DNA from: Klebsiella quasivariicola
GTDB taxonomy: Bacteria; Pseudomonadota; Gammaproteobacteria; Enterobacterales; Enterobacteriaceae
DNA: 64,000 bases
Reading direction: 5' to 3'
Assembly: GCF_002269255.1 (NCBI RefSeq)
Contig: NZ_CP022823.1
Location: forward strand, 310,001-374,000
Of this stretch, positions 1 to 8,348 are shown in pieces. The notes under the pieces are model-generated. The model did no database searches. It was given only the letters and a program-made list of their open reading frames with translations, and was not told the DNA's origin. The position numbers and the translations under genes are program-made. Position 1 is the stretch's first letter; each line of letters opens with the position of its first letter.

Positions 1-279
1 CAGCCGATGGCGCCGGTACTTTATCTGCAGGATAAAACGTCTAACTTTGCCGACGGCATCGAAGACGACAACTGGGAAGAGCAGGCGGCGAATAAGCTGA
101 CCGACGCGATGCAGGGCCTGGACGAGCGTAGCCAGGACATCATCCGCGCCCGCTGGCTGGACGAAGATAACAAGTCCACGCTGCAGGAACTGGCCGACCG
201 CTACGGCGTCTCCGCGGAGCGCGTGCGTCAGCTGGAAAAGAACGCCATGAAAAAACTGCGTGCCGCTATCGAAGCCTGA
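1..279 (+). CDS. rpoH: RNA polymerase sigma-32 (heat-shock sigma factor), C-terminal part
   Basis: The gene is cut by the window edge; the open frame is already running at base 1. The 92 visible residues correspond to about the last third of the 284-residue E. coli protein. They contain sigma region 4, including the -35-binding helix-turn-helix (TLQELADRYGVSAERVRQLE) and the basic tail ending KLRAAIEA. Sigma-32 directs core RNA polymerase to heat-shock promoters. A clear intrinsic terminator follows at 316-349. Identity is near certain from the residue match to E. coli RpoH and from the livJ neighbourhood. Confidence 0.97.
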   Translation, partial: QPMAPVLYLQDKTSNFADGIEDDNWEEQAANKLTDAMQGLDERSQDIIRARWLDEDNKSTLQELADRYGVSAERVRQLEKNAMKKLRAAIEA

Positions 280-315
280 TACGCCCACGCCTGCCTGATA
301 ATCAGGCACCCCGAT

Positions 316-349
316 AACGCCCCGCCTCAGGTTGGGGCGTTTTGTTTTT
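316..349 (+). terminator. rpoH intrinsic terminator
   Basis: Perfect 8-bp stem AACGCCCC / GGGGCGTT (316-323 and 334-341) with a 10-base loop, then a T-rich tail (TTTGTTTTT). The stop codon of the convergent regulator gene (327-329) lies inside the loop, so that gene's stop and termination signals are interleaved with this hairpin. Confidence 0.9.
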
Positions 350-1850
350 CTGCGTCCCCCCGGGGCAGGAGCAACTGCGGGCAGTGCGTCTGCAGGCAGC
401 CGAGTAAGACGCTAAACGCCGGCGCCATCTGCTCTTCGGGCTGGCTGGCGAATCCCATCAGTAATCCTTTCTTGCGCGCCGCCGTCAGGTAGTAGCGCGA
501 CAGCGGCCGCACCAGAATATTGCGCGCATTGGCCTCTCTGGCAATAGCCACATCATCAGCCTCTTCGGGCAAATTGAGGATCAAATGCAGCCCGGCATTA
601 TCGCTGAAGTCAGACAGGGCGTACGGCATACAGTGCTGCCGGATAAGCTCGGTTAAAAAGGCACGGCGACGGCTGTAAAGCAGCCGCATGCGGCGGATAT
701 GGGCCGAATAGTGGCCGGCGGTAATAAACTCCGCCAGCGCCATCTGGATCAGCGAATGGCCGCCGCGGTAAAGTCCGGCATGGGCGTGCTTCAGATCGCT
801 GACCAGCGGGCGCGGGATCACCACATAACCCAGGCGCAGGCCGGGGTAGAGCGTCTTGCTGAAGGTGCCGATATAGACCACCGGGGCGTCGGCGACCAGA
901 CCCTGCAGGGCCGGGATCGGCTGGCCGGAAAAGCGAAATTCGCTGTCATAATCATCTTCGACGATCCAGCTGCCCTGCTGGCGGGCGAGCGCCAGCAGCC
1001 GCTGGCGGCGCTCAAGGCTCATCACCGCGCCCAGCGGATACTGGTGGGAAGGCGTAACGAAGATGAGCCGCGGCGCGTCGTCAACCGTTTCCGGCGGACA
1101 CAGGCCGTTGGCATCGACGGTCAGAGGCTCTGCCCGAACGTCGTTCATCGCCAGCACGTGGCGGATCCCCCAATAGGAAGGCTCCTCCACCCACGCCAGA
1201 TCGCCGTTGTCGCACAGCATGCGGGTGACCAGATCGATAGCCTGATGGATCCCCTCGGTGATAAGAATTTGATCTGCATGACAGTGGACGCCGCGCGACA
1301 CGCGCAGATAATCCACCAGCGCCTGCTGCAGCTCCGGTGTGCCGCCGTTGCAGCTGTAGCTGAGCCGCTCCGGCTTAGGCCGACGGCTGATACGGGCCTG
1401 GATCTTACTGAACAGCGGGTGGGGAAAGGCATTAACGTCCGGCACGCCGGGAATAAACGCTCCCCACTGGCGCGGGCTGGCGCTGACCTGACCGAGCAGG
1501 TGCTGACCGCGGCGCGAAATATACGCTGTTGACGCCGCGAGGTTGCTGTTTTCCTGCTGGCCTTTAGTCGTTAATGAACTCTCCGGGGCGGTTTGGGCAA
1601 CGAATGTTCCACTTCCCCGACGGGAAACCACATATCCTTCCGCCAGCAATTGTTCATAAGTTGTTAATATGGTGTTTCTTGATACGCCGAGCTCGCCCGC
1701 CAGATCGCGCGATGGCGGCAGGCGGCTTTGCGGCGCCAGCGAGCCGTCGAGGATTGCGCGGCGCAGCGCGTTGTATAAGCGTTTGTGCAGAAGAGGGTCG
1801 CGCTCTTCCTGCAGACGGACCAGCACCAGGTCACCCACCAGCGAACGCAA
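327..1850 (-). CDS. MocR/GabR-type transcriptional regulator (GntR wHTH fused to aminotransferase-like domain)
   Basis: 507 residues. Residues 1-80 form a GntR-family winged helix (LPPSRDLAGELGVSRNTI). After a linker, residues about 130-490 are a fold-type I aminotransferase domain with the PLP-lysine motif GTFSKTLYPGLRLGY, Lys near position 332. This is the MocR architecture of GabR, PdxR and TauR, in which PLP or its adduct with an amino acid acts as effector. The start is a TTG at 1850: an in-frame TGA lies 12 bases upstream and an AGGG ribosome site precedes it, so no earlier start is possible. It is divergent from a GABA transaminase gene, so a GabR-like role on the shared 118-bp region is the natural inference. 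The exact effector is not known from sequence. Confidence 0.9.
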   Translation of the reverse strand: MRSLVGDLVLVRLQEERDPLLHKRLYNALRRAILDGSLAPQSRLPPSRDLAGELGVSRNTILTTYEQLLAEGYVVSRRGSGTFVAQTAPESSLTTKGQQENSNLAASTAYISRRGQHLLGQVSASPRQWGAFIPGVPDVNAFPHPLFSKIQARISRRPKPERLSYSCNGGTPELQQALVDYLRVSRGVHCHADQILITEGIHQAIDLVTRMLCDNGDLAWVEEPSYWGIRHVLAMNDVRAEPLTVDANGLCPPETVDDAPRLIFVTPSHQYPLGAVMSLERRQRLLALARQQGSWIVEDDYDSEFRFSGQPIPALQGLVADAPVVYIGTFSKTLYPGLRLGYVVIPRPLVSDLKHAHAGLYRGGHSLIQMALAEFITAGHYSAHIRRMRLLYSRRRAFLTELIRQHCMPYALSDFSDNAGLHLILNLPEEADDVAIAREANARNILVRPLSRYYLTAARKKGLLMGFASQPEEQMAPAFSVLLGCLQTHCPQLLLPRGDAEKQNAPT

Positions 1851-1968
1851 TTGGATCCCTCAGATATTCAAAATTGGTACTCGATTATAGGGCCAACTCC
1901 TGTGTAAATAAACGACATCGTTTCTAATTTGTTGCGATAACGTGACATACACGACAGGAGATTCGCAG
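1851..1968. promoter_or_regulatory. Divergent control region between the MocR regulator and the GABA transaminase
   Basis: 118 bp between the TTG start of the regulator and the GTG start of the transaminase. It is AT-richer than its flanks and must hold both promoters. MocR proteins usually bind direct repeats in such regions; I could not identify a convincing repeat by eye. The role is inferred from gene arrangement. Confidence 0.55.
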
Positions 1969-3234
1969 GTGAAAAGCTCAGAACTGAATCAACGTCGCCA
2001 GCAGGCGACGCCGCGCGGCGTAGGCGTAATGTGTAACTACTTTGTCGAGAAGGCGGAAAACGCCACGCTGTGGGATATCGAAGGCAACGAGGTGATCGAT
2101 TTCGCCGCCGGGATCGCCGTGTTAAATACCGGTCACCGTCATCCGAAAGTGGTCGCCGCGGTCGCCGACCAGCTGCAGGCGTTCACCCACACTGCCTATC
2201 AGATTGTGCCGTACGAAAGCTATGTTTCGCTGGCGGAGCGTATCAACGATCTGGCGCCAATTGACGGGCCGGCAAAAACAGCTTTCTTCACCACCGGCGC
2301 GGAAGCGGTCGAGAACGCGGTGAAAATCGCCCGCGCTTACACCGGTCGTCCGGGCCTGATTACTTTTGGCGGCGGCTTCCACGGCCGTACCTTTATGACC
2401 ATGGCCCTCACCGGTAAGGTCGCGCCTTACAAAATCGGCTTCGGGCCGTTCCCGGGCTCGGTGTATCACGGCGTTTACCCCAATGCGGCGCACGGCGTGA
2501 CCACCGCGGATGCGCTGAAAAGCCTGGAACGTATTTTCAAGGCAGATATCGCGCCGGATCAGGTAGCGGCCATCATCCTCGAGCCGATCCAGGGGGAAGG
2601 CGGTTTTAACGTTGCACCGGCCGATTTTATGCAGGCGCTGCGCGACCTGTGTGATACCCACGGCATTCTGCTGATCGCCGATGAAGTGCAGACCGGTTTT
2701 GCCCGCACCGGCAAGCTGTTCGCCATGCAGCACTATGAGGTGAAACCGGATCTGATGACGATGGCGAAAAGCCTCGCCGGCGGTTTCCCGCTGTCGGGCG
2801 TTGTCGGTCGCGCCGAGGTGATGGATGCGCCAGCGCCAGGCGGACTGGGCGGGACCTATGCCGGTAACCCGCTGGCGGTGGCCGCGGCGCACGCGGTGCT
2901 GGATGTGATTGCCGAAGAGCAATTGTGCCAGCGTGCCGAACAGCTGGGTAGCCATCTGCGGGAAGTGCTCAACCAGGCGCGTACCACTTGCCCGGCGATT
3001 GTTGATGTCCGCGGTCGAGGGTCGATGGTGGCGGTGGAGTTTAACGATCCGCAAACTGGCGAGCCGTCGCCGGAGTTCACCCGTCTTGTGCAACAGAAAG
3101 CGCAGGAAAACGGCCTGCTGCTGCTGAGCTGCGGCGTCTACGGCAACGTGATCCGCTTCCTGTATCCGTTGACTATCCCGGATGCCCAGTTCTCGAAAGC
3201 GCTGGATATTCTGGCGCGCGTACTGAAGAGCTAA
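1969..3234 (+). CDS. gabT: 4-aminobutyrate--2-oxoglutarate transaminase (GabT/PuuE/GoaG type)
   Basis: Class-III PLP aminotransferase that moves the amino group of GABA to 2-oxoglutarate, giving succinate semialdehyde and glutamate in the cytoplasm. The chosen start is GTG 1969, preceded by ACAGGAG with an 8-base gap. It gives 421 residues, the length of E. coli PuuE; an upstream GTG at 1942 has no ribosome site. The stretch from QATPRGVGVMCNYF through HTAYQIVPYESYV resembles remembered PuuE (GoaG) more than GabT. The cofactor motif TMAKSLAGGFPLSG carries the Schiff-base Lys near 267, and ADEVQ carries the PLP-nitrogen Asp near 238. The divergent MocR regulator and downstream transporter suggest a small amino-acid catabolic unit. 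No succinate-semialdehyde dehydrogenase gene is adjacent. Confidence 0.9.
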   Translation: MKSSELNQRRQQATPRGVGVMCNYFVEKAENATLWDIEGNEVIDFAAGIAVLNTGHRHPKVVAAVADQLQAFTHTAYQIVPYESYVSLAERINDLAPIDGPAKTAFFTTGAEAVENAVKIARAYTGRPGLITFGGGFHGRTFMTMALTGKVAPYKIGFGPFPGSVYHGVYPNAAHGVTTADALKSLERIFKADIAPDQVAAIILEPIQGEGGFNVAPADFMQALRDLCDTHGILLIADEVQTGFARTGKLFAMQHYEVKPDLMTMAKSLAGGFPLSGVVGRAEVMDAPAPGGLGGTYAGNPLAVAAAHAVLDVIAEEQLCQRAEQLGSHLREVLNQARTTCPAIVDVRGRGSMVAVEFNDPQTGEPSPEFTRLVQQKAQENGLLLLSCGVYGNVIRFLYPLTIPDAQFSKALDILARVLKS

Positions 3235-3342
3235 CGTCTCCCCGGCGGGCTGCGGCGGCAGGGAAGCCGAACAGAAACAGGAAGCCGCAGCCGGCTGTTT
3301 ATGCTCAGCGTGAGTGGTTTATCACCCTGATATCACCTTTTT

Positions 3343-3364
3343 TCCGGCGCTAAAAACCGCCGGA
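3343..3364 (+). promoter_or_regulatory. Hairpin in the leader of the amino-acid transporter gene
   Basis: Perfect 7-bp inverted repeat TCCGGCG / CGCCGGA (3343-3349 and 3358-3364) around an A-rich 8-base loop. It ends 17 bases before the ATG at 3382, just upstream of the GGAAAG ribosome site. It could be a leader hairpin or an operator. No T-run follows, so it is not a terminator. Function unknown. Confidence 0.4.
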
Positions 3365-3381
3365 GTAAAACGGAAAGTATT

Positions 3382-4626
3382 ATGTCTGAAAACTCCACCT
3401 TTTCTCCCGTCCTCACCGGCCGGGAACGTACGGCTGTCCCTGCAAAATCTCTGAGCTTCGTCGAAGGGGTATCGATGATTGTCGGTACCAATATTGGCGC
3501 GGGCGTCCTCTCTATCGCCTATGCGTCGAGCAAAGCGGGCTTCTTACCGCTGCTGTTCTGGCTGGTGCTGGTGGGCAGCCTGACGACGGTGACTATGCTC
3601 TATGTCGCGGAATCCACGCTCCGCACCCGTAAACATCTGCAGCTCAGCGGTTTATCGAAGCGCTACGTCGGCGGCTTTGGCGCGCTGATGATGTTCCTCT
3701 CCGTTTGCGTCAACAGCGTCGGCGCATTGACGGCTTATATGACCGGCAGCGGCAAGCTGCTGCACTCGTTGTTTGGCATCTCGCCGGCGCTGGGCAGCGT
3801 GCTGTTTTTCGTCCCGGCGGCAGGGGTGCTCTACCTGGGCCTGAAGGCGATTGGCCGCGGCGAGAAATTTATCAGCATCGGTATGGTGGTGATGATCTCG
3901 GTGCTGGTGATTGCCACGCTGTTGAAAGAGACCACCCGCGTGGGCTATCTGCTCGACGGCAACTGGCTGTATATGGTTCCGGTCTTCAATGTCGTGGCAT
4001 TCTGCTTCTCGGCACAGTATATCGTGCCGGAGATGGCGCGGGGCTTCGCCGACAAACCGGAAAAATTGCCCAGGGCCATTATGGTCGGTATGGCTTTGAC
4101 CTTTGCCCTGCTGGCGCTGGTGCCGCTATCGGTTATCTCGCTTAATGGCCTGGACAATATCTCGGATGTGGCCACCATCTCCTGGGGCCGGGCGCTTGGC
4201 GAATGGGCGTTCTTCTCGGCCAACCTGTTTGCGCTGTGCGCCATGCTGACCTCTTACTGGGGGCTGGGCGGCAGCTTTCTGACCAATATCTTCGATCAGT
4301 TCCGCCTGGGGAATGACGAACAGCCCGCCCGTCGCCTGATGGTGCTGCTGGTGGTGGCGATCCCGCCGTTCGTGCTGGCCTATAGCGGCATGGTTTCTTT
4401 CGTCAACGCGCTCTATTTTGCCGGAGTGTTCAGCGGCGTCATTTTATCAATTATGCCGATCCTGATGCTGAAGGGCGCCCGCCAGCGTGGCGACCTGACC
4501 CCAGGCTGGACCTGTCCGGCCTGGATGACCCATCCGCTTATCCAATGCTTCATTGTGTTGTTGTATCTTTGCAGCGCCGCCTACGCGATAGCGTCCGCGG
4601 TAGGCTACCTGCCCGCTGGCTGGTAA
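3382..4626 (+). CDS. HAAAP-family amino acid permease (aromatic/serine-threonine type)
   Basis: 414-residue inner-membrane protein with about eleven hydrophobic segments. The first segment holds the family signature (VSMIVGTNIGAGVLSIAYA) seen in the hydroxy and aromatic amino acid permeases Mtr, TyrP, TnaB, SdaC and TdcC, which are proton- or sodium-coupled symporters. It lies 147 bp after the GABA transaminase gene on the same strand and may be co-transcribed or separately expressed. The substrate cannot be set from sequence; context makes the amino donor of that transaminase, or a related amino acid, a reasonable guess. E. coli K-12 has no such gene between rpoH and livJ. Confidence 0.85.
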   Translation: MSENSTFSPVLTGRERTAVPAKSLSFVEGVSMIVGTNIGAGVLSIAYASSKAGFLPLLFWLVLVGSLTTVTMLYVAESTLRTRKHLQLSGLSKRYVGGFGALMMFLSVCVNSVGALTAYMTGSGKLLHSLFGISPALGSVLFFVPAAGVLYLGLKAIGRGEKFISIGMVVMISVLVIATLLKETTRVGYLLDGNWLYMVPVFNVVAFCFSAQYIVPEMARGFADKPEKLPRAIMVGMALTFALLALVPLSVISLNGLDNISDVATISWGRALGEWAFFSANLFALCAMLTSYWGLGGSFLTNIFDQFRLGNDEQPARRLMVLLVVAIPPFVLAYSGMVSFVNALYFAGVFSGVILSIMPILMLKGARQRGDLTPGWTCPAWMTHPLIQCFIVLLYLCSAAYAIASAVGYLPAGW

Positions 4627-4642
4627 TCAGGGCCTGTTTTGC

Positions 4643-4677
4643 ACCGCGTCCGGTTCATGCTGGCGCGGTTTTTTTAT
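4643..4677 (+). terminator. Terminator of the HAAAP permease gene
   Basis: ACCGCG / CGCGGT arms (4643-4648 and 4664-4669) followed directly by a run of seven T. It lies 17 bases after the permease stop codon. Confidence 0.8.
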
Positions 4678-4883
4678 TTGTCACTTATCTGTTACATAGC
4701 CCGCAATTTAGTCATTTCAAATTCCTCAGAATGACGGTATGTTTAGCATAGTGTGCTGCAAAAGCGCGAGCAGCCCCCGGTGGATTAGCTATCATATGCT
4801 TTTCCTATCGATATAAACAAAATAATGCGCTAACAAACAACATCACAACAAATGCAAAAACCATAATAATGGGGGGCCTCAGG

Positions 4884-5987
4884 ATGAATATGAAGGGTAA
4901 AGCGTTACTGGCAGGATGTATTGCCTTAGTTATGAGCAGCGCGGCGCTGGCGGAAGACATCAAAATCGCGGTCGTCGGGGCGATGTCCGGCCCGGTGGCT
5001 CAGTACGGCGACCAGGAGTTTACCGGTGCCGAGCAGGCGGTAGCGGATATCAACGCTAAGGGCGGCATCAAGGGCAATAAGCTGCAGATCGTCAAATATG
5101 ATGACGCTTGCGACCCGAAACAGGCGGTAGCGGTCGCCAACAAAGTGGTCAACGACGGCATCAAGTACGTTATTGGCCATCTGTGCTCCTCTTCCACTCA
5201 GCCGGCGTCTGACATCTATGAAGACGAAGGCATTCTGATGATCACGCCGGCAGCGACTGCCCCGGAGCTGACCGCGCGCGGCTATAAGCTGATCCTGCGC
5301 ACCACCGGCCTGGACTCCGATCAGGGACCCACCGCAGCGAAATACATTCTCGACAAAGTGAAGCCGCAGCGTATCGCTGTGGTACATGATAAACAGCAGT
5401 ACGGTGAAGGTTTGGCCCGTGCGGTGCAGGATGGCCTGAAAAAAGGCGGGGCGAACGTGGTCTTCTTCGACGGCATCACCGCCGGTGAGAAAGATTTCTC
5501 CACCCTGGTGGCGCGCCTGAAGAAAGAGAATATCGATTTCGTTTACTACGGTGGCTACCACCCGGAAATGGGCCAGATCCTGCGTCAGGCCCGTGCTGCC
5601 GGTCTGAAAACCCAGTTTATGGGCCCGGAAGGCGTAGCGAACGTCTCCCTGTCTAACATCGCCGGCGAGTCGGCGGAAGGCCTGCTGGTGACCAAGCCGA
5701 AGAACTACGACCAGGTGCCGGCGAACAAACCGATCGTGGATGCGATCAAGGCGAAGAAACAGGATCCGAGCGGCGCCTTCGTGTGGACCACCTACGCGGC
5801 GCTGCAGTCGCTGCAGGCGGGCCTGAATCAGTCTGACGATCCGGCGGAAATCGCTAAATACCTGAAAGGCGCGACGGTAGACACCGTGATGGGCCCGCTG
5901 TCGTGGGATCAGAAAGGCGACCTGAAAGGCTTCGAGTTCGGTGTCTTTACCTGGCATGCTAATGGTACGGCGACCGACGCCAAATAA
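4884..5987 (+). CDS. livJ: Leu/Ile/Val-binding periplasmic protein LivJ
   Basis: Periplasmic substrate-binding protein of the high-affinity LIV-I ABC importer (LivHMGF), binding leucine, isoleucine and valine. The start at ATG 4884 gives 367 residues, the length of E. coli LivJ; the open frame begins five codons earlier without support. The signal peptide is residues 1-23, ending SSAALA before EDIKIAVVG. The mature part matches E. coli LivJ almost residue for residue, including the Cys pair in DDACDPKQ and HLCSSSTQ that forms the disulfide. It is a monocistronic copy; a paralog, livK, lies about 4 kb downstream with its own operon. Confidence 0.97.
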   Translation: MNMKGKALLAGCIALVMSSAALAEDIKIAVVGAMSGPVAQYGDQEFTGAEQAVADINAKGGIKGNKLQIVKYDDACDPKQAVAVANKVVNDGIKYVIGHLCSSSTQPASDIYEDEGILMITPAATAPELTARGYKLILRTTGLDSDQGPTAAKYILDKVKPQRIAVVHDKQQYGEGLARAVQDGLKKGGANVVFFDGITAGEKDFSTLVARLKKENIDFVYYGGYHPEMGQILRQARAAGLKTQFMGPEGVANVSLSNIAGESAEGLLVTKPKNYDQVPANKPIVDAIKAKKQDPSGAFVWTTYAALQSLQAGLNQSDDPAEIAKYLKGATVDTVMGPLSWDQKGDLKGFEFGVFTWHANGTATDAK

Positions 5988-5997
5988 TTTAACCGGC

Positions 5998-6247
5998 GCC
6001 TTTCACGCTGCAAATGCGTTGTCTGCGGCCCTCAACCCCGGTCACTTACTGATGTAAGCTCCCGGGGATTTCGGGTCTTGACGCCTTTTTGCAACGCGAA
6101 ATGCTGGGTTAAATGGGTGGGGGCCTTTCACGCTGCAAATGCGTTGTCTGCGTCCCTCAACCCCGGTCACCTACTGATGTAAGCTCCCGGGGATTTCGGG
6201 TCTTGACGCCTTTTTGCCACGCGAAATGCTGGGTTAAATGGGTGGGG
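5998..6247. repeat. Tandem duplication of an ERIC (IRU) element, 125-bp period
   Basis: Unit 1 is 5998-6122 and unit 2 is 6123-6247, with an exact 125-base period and about three base differences. The first bases of a third unit (GCCTTTCACGC) follow at 6248. Each unit carries the ERIC core: CACTTACTGATGTAAGCTCC and the flanking CCCCGG / CCGGGG arms match the ERIC1R and ERIC2 primer sequences with few changes. The outer arms GCGTTG / CAACGC extend the imperfect palindrome. ERIC elements are about 127 bp and non-coding, and they sit in transcribed intergenic regions of enterobacteria. Confidence 0.9.
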
Positions 6248-6270
6248 GCCTTTCACGCCGCAGCTTTGTT

Positions 6271-6298
6271 GGCCGGATAAATGCTATCCGGCCTTCTC
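6271..6298 (+). terminator. Hairpin between livJ and the DUF2207 gene
   Basis: Perfect 9-bp stem GGCCGGATA / TATCCGGCC (6271-6279 and 6285-6293) with a 5-base loop and a weak T-rich tail (TTCTCTT). It could terminate livJ transcripts that run through the ERIC copies. The U-run is poor, so the call is moderate. Confidence 0.55.
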
Positions 6299-8344
6299 TT
6301 ACCAGCCGCCACCGCCGCCGCCGCCGGAACCGCCTCCTGACGATCCGCCGCCGGAAGAGCCGGAACCGCTATAGCCCGACCCTGAAGAGCCACCTTCTGA
6401 ACGCCGCACCGGTTTCTCACTGGCTGCGGAATGACAGCTCTGGTAGAAATGATGCATGTCCCGCCAGTCCGTCTGCTGTAACACTTCCGACATCGCGCCG
6501 GTGCTGCTTAAGTATCGGGCAAAGGTATTTGCCCAGGTTTTTCCTACGCCGAGCGCCAGGGCGACCGGCAGCAGACTTTCAAAGTGCGCAATCCTCTCGT
6601 CGGGCGGATACAGTGTCTGATACCGCTTCTCTTCGGCCGTTTTAATATACCGTTTCAGCCCTTTGGCGACGGCCAGATCGTTTAACCCCTTCTGCGTATA
6701 GCGAGGTGTTTTCCAGGCGACGAACGCGCACAGTGCGATGGCGGTTAACAAGGCGCCAGGATAGCCGGCAGGAAGTTGGGTGAGGGGTAGCATGCCAAGC
6801 AGGAAAACACCGCCCGCCACGGTGGCGAAAGGGCTAAATACCAGCGCCATCAGGATCATAACTGGTCCCAAACTACGCAGGGTTTTCATCGGGTTGCGTA
6901 AAAACCTCAGGCACAAATACGTCATCACCCCGCCGACCGATACAAACAGCAGACTGGGAACGGTGAGCGCCGCCGCCGCCGGGCTAAATCCGATGCCGCA
7001 AACGATCGGGATCAGCAGAGCAATATAGATACAATGACGCAGTGGTTTACCCCATGTCCGGCACAGCTGCGGTTTCTGCTCTTCACAACATTTTTCCAGC
7101 CATCTGCGCGCGTTTTGCATCAACGTTTGATGCGGCGTACTGAGATTGATGTTCTTACGTTTAGCGCTGAAAAGCAGGCTCATCAACTGCTTTTCATTGG
7201 GGTTCAGCGGCTTATGTTTTTCGTCTGGCTGGCGGGAAAGCCACTGCTCATCAACAGAGGATGAAGACCACGCGCCTTTGGTTTGGCTTTTTTTACTCGT
7301 CAATCTGATTGCTCGTTTGGCAACCAGCCCCAGCAAATCGCTACTGAATGCCACATCGTCATACTTACGTTGCGTAATAAAGCGCAGATAGCCTGGCGAC
7401 ATCGCGGCGGGCAGCGAAAATAGTGGCGTCACCGGCGGCATTTTTAACCCCGCCGCCGTGACGTTTTTGCGCCACCACAGCCCGTAGTAGCCAACGAGCA
7501 GTAGCAGGGGAAGCCAGATAAGGCTGGTGGCCAGCGTCGGCACCAGTAAATGGACCAACGGCCAGACCGCTTCGGGCGCGGCGGCGCCTGCCAGAATATC
7601 TCGAGGCCAGGTATAGACCACGGTTAGCCCTTCGCCGGTGGCAAGGGGGCGGGAAGTTTGTATGCTGCCATCAGGCAGGATGATCGCATGGTGGTCTTTC
7701 GCCCCCTGACGACCAGTGTAAACATCAATGGTGCGCAACCTTGCATCTCTGCCATCCGCATTCAGCTGCCCGGCGGCGTCAGGCAGTACAAGCTGGAAAC
7801 GGGCTTTCCCGATTGGCCAGCTCCAGTCGTTGCCCGTCACGTTCCAGTACAGCTCATCCCAGTCGGGGAAGCGGCTGAAATGGTTGCTAACCTGATAGCG
7901 AATTTCATAGTTATAGATACCTGGCTTCAGGGTGCGATCGGCGCTGCCAATGCGCACGGTCAGCGCTTTTGTCGTGCGATCGAGGCTGTAGGGTTCAGGG
8001 AGTCCATTGCGTGAGACCGATTTGATGACGTAATCAACGCTAAAAATTTTGCCGTCCTGCCGGTGCCAGGAGAGAGGTAGCGTGCGGAAAATGCCTCGAC
8101 GAATCTCCTTTCCGAGGGACAGCACGGTGATATTTTCCCGCATCTCCATGCTGCCGTTTGGCTGAAAACGCGCCAGGGAATCGAAAAAGAGAATATGTTC
8201 ATACGCGGGAACCCGGCGGGCATTGGCCGGGAGTGGCGACGCCTCGGTGATAGCTTTATCGTCGCTGACGGCTAAGCCAGAGATGCTCAACAGCAGCAGC
8301 AACAGGCCAACACCGCGCAGTATCCGGGTGGACAACGTTGGCAT
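6299..8344 (-). CDS. DUF2207 domain membrane protein
   Basis: The start is the ATG at 8344, preceded by GGAG and lying 4 bases after the lemA-like stop, giving 681 residues; the longer open frame to 8395 runs into the upstream gene. Residues 1-28 look like a signal peptide or signal anchor (GVGLLLLLLSISGLA). An extracytoplasmic DUF2207 domain covers about 35-200 with the motif RGIFRTLP. A membrane segment lies near 255-285 and more hydrophobic segments near 430-530. The protein ends in a low-complexity Gly/Ser tail of about 30 residues with a terminal Trp, typical of the family. The cellular role is unknown. It is almost certainly co-transcribed with the upstream LemA gene. Confidence 0.85.
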   Translation of the reverse strand: MPTLSTRILRGVGLLLLLLSISGLAVSDDKAITEASPLPANARRVPAYEHILFFDSLARFQPNGSMEMRENITVLSLGKEIRRGIFRTLPLSWHRQDGKIFSVDYVIKSVSRNGLPEPYSLDRTTKALTVRIGSADRTLKPGIYNYEIRYQVSNHFSRFPDWDELYWNVTGNDWSWPIGKARFQLVLPDAAGQLNADGRDARLRTIDVYTGRQGAKDHHAIILPDGSIQTSRPLATGEGLTVVYTWPRDILAGAAAPEAVWPLVHLLVPTLATSLIWLPLLLLVGYYGLWWRKNVTAAGLKMPPVTPLFSLPAAMSPGYLRFITQRKYDDVAFSSDLLGLVAKRAIRLTSKKSQTKGAWSSSSVDEQWLSRQPDEKHKPLNPNEKQLMSLLFSAKRKNINLSTPHQTLMQNARRWLEKCCEEQKPQLCRTWGKPLRHCIYIALLIPIVCGIGFSPAAAALTVPSLLFVSVGGVMTYLCLRFLRNPMKTLRSLGPVMILMALVFSPFATVAGGVFLLGMLPLTQLPAGYPGALLTAIALCAFVAWKTPRYTQKGLNDLAVAKGLKRYIKTAEEKRYQTLYPPDERIAHFESLLPVALALGVGKTWANTFARYLSSTGAMSEVLQQTDWRDMHHFYQSCHSAASEKPVRRSEGGSSGSGYSGSGSSGGGSSGGGSGGGGGGGW

Positions 8345-8348
8345 GAGG

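Larger units (their letters stand above)
5988..6298. other. livJ / DUF2207 gene convergent gap filled by repeats
   Basis: 311 bp between two convergent genes. It holds two tandem ERIC copies (5998-6247), the first bases of a third unit, and a short hairpin (6271-6293). No coding potential was recognised. Confidence 0.85.

Noticed and set aside
4926..5957. 343-codon open frame antisense to livJ
   Set aside because: It shadows livJ exactly, and a similar but shorter frame shadows livK. It reflects codon bias rather than a gene.
5998..6260. Direct repeats considered as a CRISPR array
   Set aside because: The 125-bp units are contiguous without spacers and match ERIC palindromes.
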